64,000 bases of DNA. Source: Virgibacillus proomii. Lineage in GTDB: Bacteria > Bacillota > Bacilli > Bacillales > Amphibacillaceae. The stretch is taken from positions 97,830-161,829 of the forward strand of contig NZ_FUFN01000007.1 in the NCBI RefSeq assembly GCF_900162615.1, written 5' to 3'. A model generated the notes under the pieces. That model was given only the letters and a program-made list of their open reading frames with translations. It was not told the DNA's origin and searched no databases. The position numbers and the translations under genes are program-made. Numbering within the stretch: position 1 is the first letter of the stretch; each line of letters starts with the position of its first letter. Shown in pieces: positions 16,158-23,957 of this stretch.

Positions 16158-16215
16158 TTGACATGCGATAACGCATTTGGTATATTATAGATAGTTAATA
16201 AATGCGGTGACGCAT
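16158..16215 (+). promoter_or_regulatory. sigma-A promoter with two palindromic operators
   Basis: TTGACA (16,158-16,163), a 17-bp spacer and TATATT (16,181-16,186) form a near-ideal promoter. The spacer contains atgcgataacgcat (16,163-16,176) and a second site, atgcggtgacgcat (16,202-16,215), lies past the -10. Both are perfect ATGCG-N4-CGCAT palindromes, centres 39 bp apart, about four helical turns. A dimeric regulator encoded downstream is the obvious candidate to bind them. Confidence 0.85.
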
Positions 16216-16232
16216 TATACGGGGAAAAGAAA

Positions 16233-16448
16233 ATGAGAAACAAAATAAAACAAGAAATTATTAGAATAGAAACTGCTCCGCTTTATGTTGGTGAAACCCT
16301 CATCTATGGGGAAAGAAAAATGTCTAGTTTTTTACTGGAAAACATTGAGGGTATTACTGATTTAGGGATGGAATTATATGAAAAGAATCCTAATGCAACT
16401 GTTTATCAACTTGCACATAATTCACTAAAATTAGCTTATGGAAATTAA
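16233..16448 (+). CDS. unrecognised 71-residue protein, first gene of the Cas8c-like/HTH operon
   Basis: It starts at ATG 16,233 after ggggaaaag. The sequence is mixed helical: KIKQEIIRIETAPLYVGE, then SSFLLENIEGITDLGMELY and ATVYQLAHNSLKLAYGN. No known domain. Its stop codon touches the AAGGAGG of the next gene, so the two are probably translated together. It is the first product of the doubly-operated promoter and should be considered part of that unit. Confidence 0.75.
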   Translation: MRNKIKQEIIRIETAPLYVGETLIYGERKMSSFLLENIEGITDLGMELYEKNPNATVYQLAHNSLKLAYGN

Positions 16449-16461
16449 GGAGGAATTAACT

Positions 16462-16911
16462 ATGGATAGAGATCAAAAATTTGGTCGTTTATTAGCAATA
16501 GCAAACATACTAAGTAACAAAGTATTTGAAAGTGGTAAGCCGTCTATTGCTCAAAAGCATATGTCACGATTTAGCAAAAAGCCTGCTATCGCTTTTGAAA
16601 AAATACATGCTGAACTTATGGAGTACGCTCCAAAGTTCGGGAATGATGAAATGGTTCTTTTCAACATGTTTGAGGAAATATTATCAGACATGGACGAGAA
16701 GGAATTTTCAAATGAACCACTCAGTCCACAGTATTTGCATTCATATTATGAGGAACAAAGCGCATTAAATAACATGATCGGAGTGGAGGAAGCTGCAAAG
16801 ATACTTAATCTGTCTCCGGGGACAGTGAAAAATCACTGTGCAGAAGGTAAAATAAAAGCAAAAAAAATCGGAAAAACATGGATAATTGATAAAAGATTAC
16901 TTAATGATTAA
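16462..16911 (+). CDS. Cas8c (Csd1) C-terminal-like domain fused to a helix-turn-helix
   Basis: 149 residues from ATG 16,462 (AAGGAGG eight bases upstream). Residues ~4-100 follow the pattern at the end of type I-C Cas8c/Csd1: FGRLLAIANIL, then SRFSKKPAIAFEKIHAEL, FNMFEEILSDM, and PLSPQYLHSYYEEQSAL (compare LGRLFAxLExxQ, DRYFxxASxxPaxVFpxL, ...LsleeQgxFxLGYYHQ in Csd1). Residues ~106-147 are a MerR/excisionase-type HTH_17: IGVEEAAKILNLSPGTV, KAKKIGKTWIIDK. The rest of Cas8c and every other cas gene is absent. The operator palindromes upstream suggest it represses its own promoter. The function is open. I judge the Csd1 resemblance from memory of the motif. Confidence 0.7.
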   Translation: MDRDQKFGRLLAIANILSNKVFESGKPSIAQKHMSRFSKKPAIAFEKIHAELMEYAPKFGNDEMVLFNMFEEILSDMDEKEFSNEPLSPQYLHSYYEEQSALNNMIGVEEAAKILNLSPGTVKNHCAEGKIKAKKIGKTWIIDKRLLND

Positions 16912-16947
16912 TCGCCTTAAAAATAAAAAACGAAAAGGGGAATAGAA

Positions 16948-17019
16948 ATGGTAAAACTTTATTATGAGGATATTGATGTAATATTCAAGCCTACCCCAAT
17001 AAAAGGAGTAGGCTTTTAA
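16948..17019 (+). CDS. 23-residue peptide overlapping a terminator
   Basis: ATG 16,948 follows aaaaggggaatagaa. The peptide ends IFKPTPIKGVGF and stops within the T tract of the hairpin. It is the third gene of the Cas8c-like operon if translated. It could be a real micropeptide or chance coding over the terminator. Confidence 0.4.
   Translation: MVKLYYEDIDVIFKPTPIKGVGF
16987..17017 (+). terminator. terminator of the Cas8c-like/HTH operon
   Basis: The 8-bp stem aagcctac / gtaggctt is followed by a short T tract, between the operon and the convergent endolysin gene. Confidence 0.75.
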
Positions 17020-17024
17020 TATTG

Positions 17025-17891
17025 TTATTGCACATCATTTTTATACACCCAACTGTAAAGCTCTTTAAGCAATACACGGTCGCTTTTAGCCTGTTGAATA
17101 GTATAAGTCTTACCTAAATATCTAGGCGGTATGTGCTGTCCTGTGGCGTATTTAACGGCTGATCTTTTTAGTGTTACTCGCTGACCAGGTTTAAATGATT
17201 TTGGTTTGCTGGATACCGTAGAACCACGCTGTAATTTATTTAACAACGCAACGTTTTGGCTAGCTGTGCCACGATAATTTTTTATACCGTATTTGGCAGC
17301 TAAACGCTTGCGATTATTAAAGCTTGAATCTATGCCACGGGCTTTAAGATAATCCACTATACTATGATACTTCTTGCTGGATGGTTTAGTTGATTCCCTA
17401 ATACTAGTTGACTTACTATTTCTGATGCCATCTTTAAATGTTTCCCACATGCCTAATAAAAGTCGTGGGCAATTTTTTCCTGTCCAGTGCTTGTGTGGCA
17501 CTACATTGCTAATGCTGATATTATGCTTTTTCATTAATTTTTTAATTAACCATTGGGCATTTTTAACAGCCTTATCAAAGTCACCGTCACTGTTTTCGCA
17601 TATCTCTATGCCGATAGACTTCATATTCCCGTTTCCATTACCATCACCAGCATGCCAGCCATTTTCATTTGTAGGTAAATGCTGATAAATTTCTTTGTCA
17701 TCAACTGTAAAATGCCATCCTACTGTACGACCACCTGCACCATTATGCAAGTAGCGGCTATGCATTTCTGCGTCAGCGCCTTTATTAGAGTTGGCAGTGT
17801 TGTGTACTGTAATGTATTTTGGATTCATGCGAAATCCTGGGCGTTGTTTCTTTTGTGATACCGGTATAAAATCTTTAGTGATTTTAGGCAT
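17025..17891 (-). CDS. endolysin, N-acetylmuramoyl-L-alanine amidase (Amidase_2)
   Basis: 288 residues. Residues ~20-150 are a PGRP/Amidase_2 fold with zinc ligands His30 (in ITVHNTAN), a His in VPHKHWTGKNCP (133/135) and Cys141. GWHFTVDDKEIYQHLP and GWHAGDGNGNGN are typical of XlyA/CwlA-type phage lysins. Residues ~170-215 (YHSIVDYLKARGIDSSF ... ALLNKL) and the final ~55 residues (SFKPGQRVTLKRSAVKY ... SWVYKNDV, SH3/LysM-like) are likely wall-binding. It cuts the amide bond between MurNAc and L-Ala at host lysis. It overlaps the holin gene by one base. Confidence 0.93.
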   Translation of the reverse strand: MPKITKDFIPVSQKKQRPGFRMNPKYITVHNTANSNKGADAEMHSRYLHNGAGGRTVGWHFTVDDKEIYQHLPTNENGWHAGDGNGNGNMKSIGIEICENSDGDFDKAVKNAQWLIKKLMKKHNISISNVVPHKHWTGKNCPRLLLGMWETFKDGIRNSKSTSIRESTKPSSKKYHSIVDYLKARGIDSSFNNRKRLAAKYGIKNYRGTASQNVALLNKLQRGSTVSSKPKSFKPGQRVTLKRSAVKYATGQHIPPRYLGKTYTIQQAKSDRVLLKELYSWVYKNDVQ

Positions 17892-18118
17892 TATTTCAAC
17901 CCCCGATCACGCAGAAATTTATCGTTGTGTTGTGCTTTTTTAGTAACGTTGTTGTCCTTCCACCATGCATAAATTGCCATAGCTACTGTTGCAACTGTTG
18001 ATACAGCTTCGTATATTTGATCTTCGCTGAATGGCAACGGATTCCAGCCAAATATAATTAGAGTTTGGTTAATCAGCAGAATAGCTAACACAACTAACCT
18101 TACAATTGCCTGTTTCAT
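17891..18118 (-). CDS. holin, SPP1/BhlB-type
   Basis: 75 residues: first helix IVRLVVLAILLINQTLIIF, second helix around VSTVATVAMAIYAWWKDN, then the conserved basic tail NVTKKAQHNDKFLRD seen in the SPP1-type holin family. It forms the membrane lesion that releases or activates the endolysin encoded immediately downstream. A good ribosome binding site (AGGAGGAATTAAC) precedes it. Confidence 0.9.
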   Translation of the reverse strand: MKQAIVRLVVLAILLINQTLIIFGWNPLPFSEDQIYEAVSTVATVAMAIYAWWKDNNVTKKAQHNDKFLRDRGLK

Positions 18119-18160
18119 GTTAATTCCTCCTTTTTTTAAAAAACGGCTTGCCCGATTGGA

Positions 18161-18376
18161 CTAGCTGTTTAAATAGCTTTCTGCTTTCTTTTCAGCCATA
18201 GTCGTTTTCACGTCAACGTACTGCATCAAGTCATTTCTTAATTGTTTGTTTTCCGCTTCTAACATGTCTACTCTATTTTCTAGCGCTTTTAATCTATCCT
18301 CCACACAAGCTTTAATCACTATATCACCGTTATCTTTAACTACCAACGAACCTTTATTTGACGATATATTAACCAT
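18161..18376 (-). CDS. small coiled-coil protein of the lysis/tail region
   Basis: 71 residues. The N-terminal half is polar (NKGSLVVKDNGDIVIKAC) and residues ~28-60 form a leucine-heptad coiled coil (RLKALENRVDMLEAENKQL). It lies between the XhlA-like gene and the holin. Function unknown. Confidence 0.7.
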   Translation of the reverse strand: MVNISSNKGSLVVKDNGDIVIKACVEDRLKALENRVDMLEAENKQLRNDLMQYVDVKTTMAEKKAESYLNS

Positions 18377-18387
18377 AAAAACACTCC

Positions 18388-18669
18388 TTAAAATTTATCA
18401 ATCAGCAATATAACCAACGTAATCAAAGCAAAAAGCCATCCACCCCATAGGCGAATAGCTTCAGCAAATGTTTTTTTACCTTCTGTTAATGCTTCGATTT
18501 TTTCTACTTTATCCTCGACAACTTCTATTTTTTCACGCAAACCATTATATTGTTTGATCATTGTACGAGTTTCTCGCATCTCATGCCCTAAATCTCTAAT
18601 TTGCCCTGATAATGATGTTATTTGTGCGTGTAATTCCTTGTTGTCATACCATTGTTCTTTTTCACTCAT
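18388..18669 (-). CDS. haemolysin XhlA-like protein
   Basis: 93 residues from ATG 18,669 (AGGGGG six bases upstream). A long helix (LSGQIRDLGHEMRETRTMI, KIEVVEDKVEKIEAL) is followed by one C-terminal membrane helix (WLFALITLVILLIDKF), the XhlA layout of PBSX. XhlA acts with a holin and amidase in lysis. Confidence 0.85.
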   Translation of the reverse strand: MSEKEQWYDNKELHAQITSLSGQIRDLGHEMRETRTMIKQYNGLREKIEVVEDKVEKIEALTEGKKTFAEAIRLWGGWLFALITLVILLIDKF

Positions 18670-18700
18670 GATTAACCCCCTGTACATAAAAATAACGCCT

Positions 18701-18886
18701 TTAGGCGCGAAATGATCTTTCAGTACGTTCTTTTTTCTTTTGCAATAAAGTTATATCTGGTTCTATTTGTTCTGCAATCTTTTTGCCATCAAAGCAAATA
18801 CCGACTTTACCTTTTTCCTGCATTTGTTCCATCGCCTTTTTATATCCGTCATTAAAACCTTTCAAGTAATTATTCATTTGGGACAT
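18701..18886 (-). CDS. small phage protein of unknown function
   Basis: 61 residues: helical MNNYLKGFNDGYKKAMEQMQ, then KVGICFDGKKIAEQIEPDI, with a basic end. Similar small genes (XkdX-position) follow the tail genes of PBSX-like phages; I cannot assign it. It overlaps the upstream gene by 17 bases. Confidence 0.65.
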   Translation of the reverse strand: MSQMNNYLKGFNDGYKKAMEQMQEKGKVGICFDGKKIAEQIEPDITLLQKKKERTERSFRA

Positions 18887-19199
18887 CTTCCTCCCCTCTC
18901 AATTCCTTTAATTTTCTTTCCAATTCCTCAATCTCTTTTTGCTTTTGCTGTTCCTCGGTAGGTACTTCTATCTCTTCCCCTTCTCTTACCTTTAATTTCG
19001 GGAAAATATCTGAGATAATTAGCTCTGTTTTGTCAATTTGTTCAGCTACATAGTTCTTAACGTAGAATTGAAACCCTTTGCCAACAGGGACTACTTGATT
19101 ACCTACAGTTATACTTTCTACATTATTATTGCTATCAACAGAGAAGAATACTTTAACCAGATCACCTTTATCATTATTACTGTAAGTTTCTATTTCCAT
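18870..19199 (-). CDS. hypothetical tail-region protein (XkdW-position)
   Basis: 109 residues. The N-terminal half is beta-rich (DLVKVFFSVDSNNNVES) and the C-terminal third is an acidic/basic helix (EEQQKQKEIEELERKLKEL). The place after the tail-tip gene suggests a tail-associated protein. Confidence 0.7.
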   Translation of the reverse strand: MEIETYSNNDKGDLVKVFFSVDSNNNVESITVGNQVVPVGKGFQFYVKNYVAEQIDKTELIISDIFPKLKVREGEEIEVPTEEQQKQKEIEELERKLKELRGEEDVPNE

Positions 19200-19225
19200 T
19201 TTTTTAACACCTCTTATTTTGTTTT

Positions 19226-22200
19226 TTAAACAAAATCTGTTAGATATACACTCTCCATGATGAATCTTATATTTTCCTGCCTACTACCCCAGCTGTGTGT
19301 CCAACCTATCTTAAAAGTAACCTCTCTGGTGTTAAATTGAGGTTTACCTAAATCACATACAAATGTCTTTATACCTGCAAAATCTTTTTCGAGGATTTCA
19401 AAGTATATACGGTCAGATGTCTTATCGCTTGTCCCTTTAACAACATGCACACTAAATTTTGCACCTGCGTATTTCCTAAATCTAAATACTAGATATCTAG
19501 CAGAGTGTTTGAACTCGTACTTTTGGAACGCGACAGCACCTAAGTTATCCCTTACATCCTCATAAGCCTCATTAGTACCGTCTAAACCTCGTCCGTCTAA
19601 ATTACCCTTTGTACCCCCATAGATGTGTGCAGCATTTTGGTAGTAATTACCGCCAGGTCGAAATGCATCTATTGTAACACCAGATCCTTTAACCCTACCC
19701 GCCGTCATATAATGAGGGTCATTTCCACTAACTATAAAAGCTGTATCCATTAGACCATCTTGCATAGCGACAGCGCCGTCCGGTCTCATTATACGTATAC
19801 TTTTATCGTCAATTATAACTTTATCATTACCGATTGTTACTTTACCTTGACTGTCTACCTTAAATTGATCATTAACGTTTAACCCTGCTAATGATTTAAT
19901 GTGTCGTGCTTCTAACTCCCCTGTCATCTTAACGCGGTCGAAATCGATTAACAGTCTTTCGGGTGTCGCATTAATTGCGCCGATTACCCCGTCTTCGCTT
20001 ACTTTAGCGTTTATTTCGCCCGGCAGTAATTTAAGCTCCGACTCTGCTGTCGAAACACGACGATTTAGCGTGTCTACGATTGATTGACTGGCTTTAGCGG
20101 TTACTTCGCCAGCCAGCGTTTTAATTTCGCCTTCTGCCGTATTTACCCGACCTTGTAAATTACTAATATCAGCTTCGGTATCTTCTGGTGCAGGAGTCCA
20201 GTCTGTTGCCTTATTTCCTTTTTCTATTTGTGCTCTCCAAGCAATAAAATCTAGTGGTTTATCAGATGCATCTTGTGGAGTAGTAAACTGTATTTGTAAC
20301 CATGCTCTTCCAGTGCCCTCTGCTTGTATCACGACTCTCTTATTTTCCCCTTTAAACACAGTTACTCTTTTTCCTCTTGCGTTAGGTGAAACAACAAGAG
20401 GATTATCTCCTAGGTTTTTAACCCATACTGATACTACAAATTTTTCTCCTTCTTTTGGGGGTTGTTCCACGTTTAGGTACTCAGAATCTACAACAAGCTT
20501 TACGTGACTATCTCCGCCACTTGTTTTAATCCTACTTGCATCTGTAGCTCCCCACTCAGGGACAGAGACGTTCTCTATTACTTCTGCTTTTGAACTTTGG
20601 TACGTATTGTATATTTTAAAGTTATTGCTATCTTTTAATAAATTCCTTCCGCCAACCTCAAGTCCTTCGACTTCGGCTTCAACTTTTTCTACCTTAGTAG
20701 TAACGCTATCGGCTTTAACCTCGACGTTTGCTATTTTTTGCGTTAACGAGTTGTTAATATTATCAACTTTTGTATCATCAGCTTTCAAACCGATAGCTTC
20801 CTCATTTTGACCGATTCTTGTGCCGTGGCTGTCTAACTGATGTACCACCCCGTTCATATCTGTTGTGTATTGCGTTTTAGTGACAAGGTTATTGATACGA
20901 TTATCAATTTGTTCTATCGTGTAGACTGTTGTTTTATCCGCTTTTTCATCTACTTTTATGTTAAAATCATCGAGCCTACCATCGACAATAGCTATTTTAC
21001 CGTCAACATATTCGAGAGGTGCTCTATCAGTTATATCACTCGCAATCTGTTGCATTTTGTTGTCGTAAACAGTTTTAGCAACTGCGTACATTTTTGCTTG
21101 ATCTAGTGCGGATTGGGCTTCCTGTTTTGCGACATTATCAGCATATTGTTCAACGTCTAATTTTATTTTGCTATCTTGTTCAACCGCAAAATCTTTTGCG
21201 TTTTCCTCTGCTTTTATTCCGGTTGCTTCCGCAAATGTTTTCCCTTTTTCGAATACCGTTTCGTCCTTGTTATCGATGGTTAACTTGTTATACGTGTAAT
21301 CAACCATTTCGTCATAGCTGATTCGCTTTTTGATTTCTTCCTGCAGTGATTGCCAAATTGCTTTGACTTCTTCCTCGGTGTATTCGACAAAGTCTCCCAA
21401 CTTAGCTTCTTTTTTACTCTTGTCACTTATTGGCCCATTCACTTCGAAAATCCTGGCTTCAAGATAGAGAGGAGGATTAAATGCAGTATCTTTTATTTTA
21501 TTCGTGTCGCCTAGACGTACCTTTTCATTTTCCATTCCAGGGACATGTTCTAAGTCAGCGAAAGTTGCTTCATATTTAACGGCGGCATCTATACATTTCT
21601 CCAACTCGTTTTTAGTCAATTCTCGTAATCTGTCATAAGACAATTCGTCTTTTTCAGTCTGCGGTTCGTACGTTCCAATTATATGACGCAACTCTCCGGT
21701 AACAGGGTCACGTCTGCCCCAGCGCTGTAGTGCGTCATGATCTTCGACTAATACCTCTAGTCTTGTTCCGTCCTTTTCCGGACCTAAGCCGATAAGAGCA
21801 GTATAAATATTATCCGTATCCTCAATACGTCTAATACTTAACAAGTCTTTCCCAAACTCAATCTCCCGCCCTCTCCACTGTCCAATTCGTTGAACTAAGT
21901 CAACGTAACGACCAGTTATTTTGTTGCCTCTTGTTTCAACACGGAAATTTAATTCAAGGTCAAATTCCGTGGAGATTCTCTTTAACATCGAATAAGGGTC
22001 GGTATGTTTATCAATGTGGAAAGTTCGTGTTCCTTTGCTTTCTACAAGTCCGACACTCCATTCCGTCCCCCTTAAAATAGTAGCTGCCGCAGTACTTGCT
22101 GATTGGCTTTTTAAAGTTTGGGGTTTAATTACTTGTGCTTTACGTAAGTCATTGTAACTGGCTTTAGCAAATACAACGATATGTTTGCTGTGTTCATGCA

Positions 22201-22429
22201 CTTTTTCCGCTTGCCATATTGTTAACTCTCTATATCCGTTGTCCTCATCGGGAATGATGACTTTGTTACGCCCTGTTAGATATTCTGAATAATCCCGATC
22301 AGCAAATGTTGTAAATTCAAACGTTTCTGCGGTTGTTTCTAATGATCTGTGATAATTATCATCCCAAAACTCATCATTTGGAATAATGCCCACTATCTCA
22401 TCTGATTGCTTATCTATAATGTGTATCAC
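19226..22429 (-). CDS. tail-associated lysin/tip protein (prophage endopeptidase tail family)
   Basis: 1067 residues. Residues 1-370 fit the phage minor structural protein / prophage tail endopeptidase domain (TIIRDKQSDEIVG-like start, FEFTTFADRDYSEYLTG, LYLEARIFEVNGPISD). Residues ~400-560 are helical (QSALDQAKMYAVAKTVYDNK), and several short repeats share the phrase V/I-TAK-ASQS or AEGEIKTLAGEV. A beta-rich module (~600-730) resembles a carbohydrate-binding domain, and the C-terminal ~250 residues may bind the host surface. It would form the baseplate hub and adhesion device. Confidence 0.88.
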   Translation of the reverse strand: MIHIIDKQSDEIVGIIPNDEFWDDNYHRSLETTAETFEFTTFADRDYSEYLTGRNKVIIPDEDNGYRELTIWQAEKVHEHSKHIVVFAKASYNDLRKAQVIKPQTLKSQSASTAAATILRGTEWSVGLVESKGTRTFHIDKHTDPYSMLKRISTEFDLELNFRVETRGNKITGRYVDLVQRIGQWRGREIEFGKDLLSIRRIEDTDNIYTALIGLGPEKDGTRLEVLVEDHDALQRWGRRDPVTGELRHIIGTYEPQTEKDELSYDRLRELTKNELEKCIDAAVKYEATFADLEHVPGMENEKVRLGDTNKIKDTAFNPPLYLEARIFEVNGPISDKSKKEAKLGDFVEYTEEEVKAIWQSLQEEIKKRISYDEMVDYTYNKLTIDNKDETVFEKGKTFAEATGIKAEENAKDFAVEQDSKIKLDVEQYADNVAKQEAQSALDQAKMYAVAKTVYDNKMQQIASDITDRAPLEYVDGKIAIVDGRLDDFNIKVDEKADKTTVYTIEQIDNRINNLVTKTQYTTDMNGVVHQLDSHGTRIGQNEEAIGLKADDTKVDNINNSLTQKIANVEVKADSVTTKVEKVEAEVEGLEVGGRNLLKDSNNFKIYNTYQSSKAEVIENVSVPEWGATDASRIKTSGGDSHVKLVVDSEYLNVEQPPKEGEKFVVSVWVKNLGDNPLVVSPNARGKRVTVFKGENKRVVIQAEGTGRAWLQIQFTTPQDASDKPLDFIAWRAQIEKGNKATDWTPAPEDTEADISNLQGRVNTAEGEIKTLAGEVTAKASQSIVDTLNRRVSTAESELKLLPGEINAKVSEDGVIGAINATPERLLIDFDRVKMTGELEARHIKSLAGLNVNDQFKVDSQGKVTIGNDKVIIDDKSIRIMRPDGAVAMQDGLMDTAFIVSGNDPHYMTAGRVKGSGVTIDAFRPGGNYYQNAAHIYGGTKGNLDGRGLDGTNEAYEDVRDNLGAVAFQKYEFKHSARYLVFRFRKYAGAKFSVHVVKGTSDKTSDRIYFEILEKDFAGIKTFVCDLGKPQFNTREVTFKIGWTHSWGSRQENIRFIMESVYLTDFV

Positions 22430-22437
22430 TTTATCAC

Positions 22438-23946
22438 CTACCTATATCTATTACGCCATTTAGCTGTTGCTTTAAAACTGTTAGATGGATGTACTACTAG
22501 TTGGTTATCGCCTTTGTGTAAATTAAAAAAAGAACCTCCGAAATCTTTTAGGTTCTTCGAGTCTTCGCCGTTTAATAATATTTCCTTGTTAAAGTTATCA
22601 AGTGTTATTTTATCGCCCGGATTAGCGATATATGGCGTTTGATCGACCGTTTCTTGCGCTAGTTTAAACACTTTTATATGCAAGATTTTAGGTGCGTAAG
22701 CTCTAGCCGAATCCGCCCATTTACCGATGTGTATTTGTACATATCGTAATTTACCCATGTACTCATTGTTGTTATCGGTAAATAACTTTTTCAAACTAAA
22801 AACGTGCTTTGTATTATTGGCCACTCGTGTTACATAAAATTCGAATTGGTTACCAATCCTACGCAAACGTAACATGCCGAAGAAAAAAGGCCAGCCATAA
22901 CTATAATTTTGTGAGCTTATTAAATAATTTTTTTGCCTTCCTTCATATCCTCCGATACGCCCCTCAGCAATTTTATTGTTTATACCTAAACTTTTATCTA
23001 GTAGAGCCATTTTTCCAAGTACGTTCATGTTTTCATCATAAGCATAAAATTCAATTCGATAAGTTTGATCTGGCTTACCAGTTTCTCCTTCAACCATCAT
23101 TTCAATTTCAAAGTCTTGTGATGGGGATATTTCTTTAATTAGCGCCGGACCGTGCCAATTATTTGTATCTGGCCCATAACTTGGCACAGTAATACCATCA
23201 TTATCTGTGCTTAGTCTACCAGCTACTACGCCACCATCTACTTTAGTAGGGGTATTGCTCCATGTATCTAATGTTTCCCCTCGTTCTTCGATGAGTAATT
23301 TCCTAGTATCTACTGTTTCCATATCAGCTTCTAAAGGGGTTCCAATCAATTGATATTCTTCAAATTGATTCTGCACCATAGCAAAAGTAACAGGTTTTAA
23401 TACCTCTAATTCAAATATAGGCGATGCTTCGGCAGTTCCGTCATAGGTTAAATTAAGTACATCAGATGTAAAGGTTTTGGTTTGTTCTTTGCCGTATTTA
23501 AATGGATCGGAACAAAGAAAGGTTATCGTTCCTATTAAATTATTAGTTTCTTCTTCTGGTGTTTCGTTTGTTAATAATGTCGCATAAAATAGAGCATCTT
23601 CGTCGGTGAAAGACAAGACTTTCTTAGATCCTCCTAAATAAGATAAAAGCCTGTCGTACCTTCTTCTAAACCCTTCGTTTGTTTTGTCCTCTATCTTATA
23701 TTTAATGGTTATTTCCCTTTCACTAACGGTAGGGTCTGTTTGTTCTAATAACCCATCCATTCCTGGGACTTCGGTTGTTTGTACTCTTTGTGTTAAATTA
23801 CTTCTCCCTGTGACAGTGAGAGTGATAAAACTGCCATTATCATCCGTGAGTAATTGATCTAAATTATTACCGTTAAATACCGTTTGCAGTGATAAGGAAG
23901 TGCTTCCTGTACCACTTCCTGCTATAGTATCTACGAATCCGTACAT
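22438..23946 (-). CDS. distal tail protein (Dit), siphophage tail family
   Basis: 502 residues. The N-terminal ~200 residues match the Sipho_tail/Dit domain (SNLTQRVQTTEVPGMDGLL, KVLSFTDEDALFYATL, GTITFLCSDPFKYGKE). An inserted beta-sandwich (residues ~220-430) may bind sugars. It joins the tail tube to the tip. It lies between the tape measure and tip genes, as usual. Confidence 0.92.
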   Translation of the reverse strand: MYGFVDTIAGSGTGSTSLSLQTVFNGNNLDQLLTDDNGSFITLTVTGRSNLTQRVQTTEVPGMDGLLEQTDPTVSEREITIKYKIEDKTNEGFRRRYDRLLSYLGGSKKVLSFTDEDALFYATLLTNETPEEETNNLIGTITFLCSDPFKYGKEQTKTFTSDVLNLTYDGTAEASPIFELEVLKPVTFAMVQNQFEEYQLIGTPLEADMETVDTRKLLIEERGETLDTWSNTPTKVDGGVVAGRLSTDNDGITVPSYGPDTNNWHGPALIKEISPSQDFEIEMMVEGETGKPDQTYRIEFYAYDENMNVLGKMALLDKSLGINNKIAEGRIGGYEGRQKNYLISSQNYSYGWPFFFGMLRLRRIGNQFEFYVTRVANNTKHVFSLKKLFTDNNNEYMGKLRYVQIHIGKWADSARAYAPKILHIKVFKLAQETVDQTPYIANPGDKITLDNFNKEILLNGEDSKNLKDFGGSFFNLHKGDNQLVVHPSNSFKATAKWRNRYR

Positions 23947-23957
23947 AAAAGCACCTC

